64,000 nt of DNA from Apoda limacodes (Eukaryota; Arthropoda; Insecta; Lepidoptera; Limacodidae): positions 32,877,521 to 32,941,520 of the forward strand of contig OX291544.1 in assembly GCA_946406115.1 (NCBI GenBank), read 5' to 3'. The notes under the pieces were generated by a model. It was given only the letters and a program-made list of their open reading frames with translations, was not told where the DNA came from and made no database searches. The position numbers and the translations under genes are program-made. Positions 61,331 to 64,000 of this stretch are shown one piece after another. The first letter of the stretch is position 1; each line of letters starts with the position of its first letter.

Positions 61331-62220
61331 TAGAACACACCTTTTTCCCGTTTAAAGATTTTTTATTTACTTGTGTTATGTTTATCAAACATTATCCTGA
61401 AACGGCTGAGATATATTTGGCATCATTAAATATTAAACACTTATTAGTAATTTGCCATAACATACTACCAGTGATCAACCACCGAAGAACTTCTGAAAGT
61501 ACACTACTTACGTCGTTAAAAACTTTTATTTCTGCCAACATTAAATAAAAGAGAAGTGTCCTATGCAAATAATACAATCTTGCACAGCTTCTCCAAAATA
61601 TCCTTAATTCAAAATAGAAAAGGACCTAAACTATTTGAGGAAGCTTAAGGAACTTCTACTTTTACTTCTTAGCAACTTAATTGATTTGAACCTGTTGAGT
61701 TCTACCACTTAAGCATGAACGAGCGGATAAGCTCAAGAGCCAGATCTACAATAAAATAATAAATAATTTTTTGATTGGTCACACACAGAAAATGCCAATG
61801 GCATGGTGATTGTGCCCAAGTATCAAATTTATGATGTTCAAGGGCAACACTTGCGTCAGTTGTGAAACACCTTTTTGTAAAACTTTTGAGCATCTGATTG
61901 AACACAAGTTTTTTTAAATTTTGCTCATGTTTTAGTCTGAAATTATTGGGATATCAGATTCTTTCCACTTCTGATAAGTGGTTTAATTTTACTATACATC
62001 ATTAAATCTCTAGGAATATTTCTTCGTCAACACACTTGTTAAATGTCATGGCTACGATTGATGCTATGATATCTATGTACAATTCCGCTAAGGATTTTAA
62101 CTGATATACCCCATAAGTCACCAGTTTTTTTTCTAAAAAAGCGATTTTAGTGTCTTTATGATGTCTTCAAAGGTAAGGGCTCAAATTTAAATATAGCCTC
62201 GCATTGGAGTAATATCGCAT
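61331..62220. other. Probably more upstream LINE sequence, not resolved
   Basis: Frames of 60-77 codons on both strands show no sure motif. The position directly upstream of the minus-strand LINE suggests decayed ORF2 sequence. Confidence 0.3.
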
Positions 62221-62221
62221 A

Positions 62222-62325
62222 GTAGGGTAGGGTAGGCAACGCGCGAGTGATACCCCTGGTGTTGCAAGCGTCGATAGGCTGCGGTGACCGCTTACCGTCA
62301 GGTCACCTTAGTGGTATTAAAAAAA
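62222..62325 (+). mobile_element. SINE-like or LINE-tail element (copy 2 of 3)
   Basis: gtaggcaacgcgcgagtgat acccctggtgttgcaagcgt cgataggctgcggtgaccgc, then caccttagtggtattaaaaa. It is closest to 59110-59226, with a small deletion where that copy has cttgtttgc. Confidence 0.78.
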
Positions 62326-62944
62326 AACATTTTCAATTCAGTCCAAAAAAAATCAAAAACACTTGCTTTATTTATTTTTGTTTTTAAATATGTATATAAT
62401 TTTGCGACTTCCTGTATCGTCAGCAATCAGTGATTTGCTCTTCTTCTACCTATAGTTTTAAGTTATTACTATTCCATATACATACATACATACCGTATTA
62501 AAAAAATCTCAATGTACCAAAATGAATTTATTTGCACAAATAAAAAAATTTGAGTGTTAATTGTAAGTAGTCAATTGTGATTCTATTTCAATATTTGTTT
62601 TAGGTGTTTTATTATTAGTTAGAAGATCAATCTTGTAATAACTCTCATTTAAAATTCAGAATTTTTGATACGTCTTTTCGTAATGTTGGTAAGCTCGGTT
62701 GGTAAGCTCGGTTGGTAAGCTCGGTTCAACCTTGTGCATGTAATCTCGACCCTGACATAGAGTATTATTATTGTCATGCAAATTCCATTGATTCCTATTT
62801 GGTTGGAACTTTATTATAACTCAGAGCACGGAATGACTCTATAGTTAATTGATGTAGAACCATAGATATGCAAGTTCAGTACTATATACATATAGTAGTA
62901 GAACCCATCACACATCATAGTTATTCTTATACCTACACTAACTG
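62326..62944. other. No gene; one 13-bp tandem repeat
   Basis: ggtaagctcggtt occurs three times at 62688-62726. The rest is AT-rich. Confidence 0.8.
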
Positions 62945-63067
62945 TTTACCGCGACTTCGTCCTCGTTGACTTTTCAAGAAAAAAGTTAGCTTTTAGCTGT
63001 TTACGGGTTTACCTACAATAATATCGGAATACTTATATAAATTACTCTAATATATAATTTTTAACCT

Positions 63068-63153
63068 AAAGGCCGTGGCCGCTTACCATCAGGCGGACCG
63101 TGAGCTTGTTTGCCACCTTAGTGATATAAAAAAAAAAAAAAAAAAAAAAAAAA
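63068..63153 (+). mobile_element. SINE-like or LINE-tail element (copy 3 of 3) with long poly-A
   Basis: aaggccgtggccgcttacca tcaggcggaccgtgagcttg tttgccaccttagtgatat is followed by a pure run of more than 20 A. The 5' half seen in copies 1 and 2 is missing. The intact A-run suggests that this is the youngest of the three. Confidence 0.78.
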
Positions 63154-63354
63154 ATGTATACAATTAGCTTTAACAAAAAGCTTAAACTGTATATGACAAA
63201 AACCTACAAAAATATCGGAATTGTTATACAAATTTTTGATACCATATTTTGAAGCTCTATTTTTAGGGGATTATTTTCCAAAACATGGTATAATATTTAA
63301 ACCTTAATTATAAACCCCAAGGACAAATATCAATTATTATGCATTAAATTTTGA

Positions 63355-63788
63355 AACCGGCCAAGTGCGAGTCGGACTCGCGCACGAAGGGTTCCGTATC
63401 ATTATCTATAAAAACGGCAAAAAAATCACGTTTGTTGTATTGTAATCACATCTTAAATATTTGTTTTATCTTAATTTAATAATTAATTTTTGAAGTGAAT
63501 ATAGAACCTAAAGTTCTGTAAATATTTCAAGCGTCTACTTGTTGCCGTTATACCGAGCAAAAACGAGCAAAACAATCACGTTTGTTGTATGGGAGCCCCC
63601 TTAAATATTTATTTTATTCTCTTTTTTTCAGTATTTGTGGCAACAGAAATACATCTTCTGTGAAAATTTCTACTGCCTAACTATCACAGTTCATGAGATA
63701 CAGCCTGGTGACAGGCGGACAGACGGACGGACAGCAAAGTATTAGTAATAGGATCCTGTTTTACCCTTTGGGTACGGACCCCTTAAAA
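63355..63788 (+). repeat. gggttccgtaccc-family repeat (copy 4), near complete
   Basis: It runs from accggccaagtgcgagtcgg actcgcgcacgaagggttcc to ccctttgggtacggacccct. It includes cacgtttgttgtatgggagc and catgagatacagcctggtga caggcgg. The terminal word is slightly altered (ggacccc for ggaaccc). Confidence 0.88.
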
Positions 63789-64000
63789 TGATGTATTTGA
63801 ATACAAACTTCCAATACCAAATTTAACCCTCTTAAGCAAAATCCTTACTTAGGCTCACTTAGGTTGTAACAGAAACCTCTGTGCAAAATTCCAAGTCTTG
63901 ATACAAATTTTTAACGACTATTTTGTACCGTTAGGGTGATTTTTTAAAAACAGTGAAACATGTCGATCTTAATTTAACTTTAAGACCAAACCCCATTTTT

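Overview
The window looks like repeat-rich, gene-poor DNA from a moth or butterfly (Lepidoptera). The grounds are AT-rich sequence, many short interspersed repeats typical of lepidopteran genomes (the gggttccgtaccc family, 5'-truncated LINE tails ending in runs such as ttgaatttgaatttga, tRNA-derived SINE heads) and insect transposons of the BEL/Pao, Tc1-like and Jockey-like types. No bacterial-style operons, CRISPR arrays or rRNA genes are visible.

Layout: 1-5857 is a BEL/Pao LTR retrotransposon on the minus strand with two 499-bp LTRs that look identical. It is followed by the start of a second copy that runs off the left edge. The internal region carries a large deletion that fuses the middle of gag to pol just downstream of the reverse transcriptase active site. 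5980-9021 holds the gggttccgtaccc repeat and two decayed Tc1-like transposase pieces, one with a clean in-frame intron. 9-24 kb is mostly unexplained AT-rich DNA with a GC-rich foldback element (about 11 kb), a dead LINE split by a 0.5-kb insertion (12.5-13.8 kb), LINE 3' tails, a nearly palindromic MITE (20.7 kb) and short tandem repeats.

The centre of interest is 25.3-36.2 kb: four apparently intronless, tandem, same-strand paralogues of a short DHHC palmitoyltransferase of the ZDHHC24 type, starting about 3.1-3.5 kb apart. Only the second has an intact reading frame. The others carry frameshifts. All four differ from the canonical cysteine-rich domain, each in a different way: DYHC plus a Cys-to-Tyr change, a lost CxxC cysteine, a 10-base deletion removing a cysteine, and NHHC. 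This is either a birth-and-death cluster caught in decay or a set of proteins evolving away from the standard acyl transfer chemistry. Foldback elements fill the gap between copies 2 and 3.

36-64 kb is again repeat-dominated: minisatellites, further gggttccgtaccc copies, a tRNA-derived SINE, a small candidate two-exon gene with a CxxC motif near its start (46.3 kb), a long but dead Jockey-like LINE (52.0-55.8 kb), a second dead LINE on the minus strand (60.7-61.3 kb), three copies of a SINE-like or LINE-tail element with poly-A tails, and a 62-bp minisatellite. Apart from the intact DHHC gene there is no convincing host gene. Long stretches hold only short chance reading frames.
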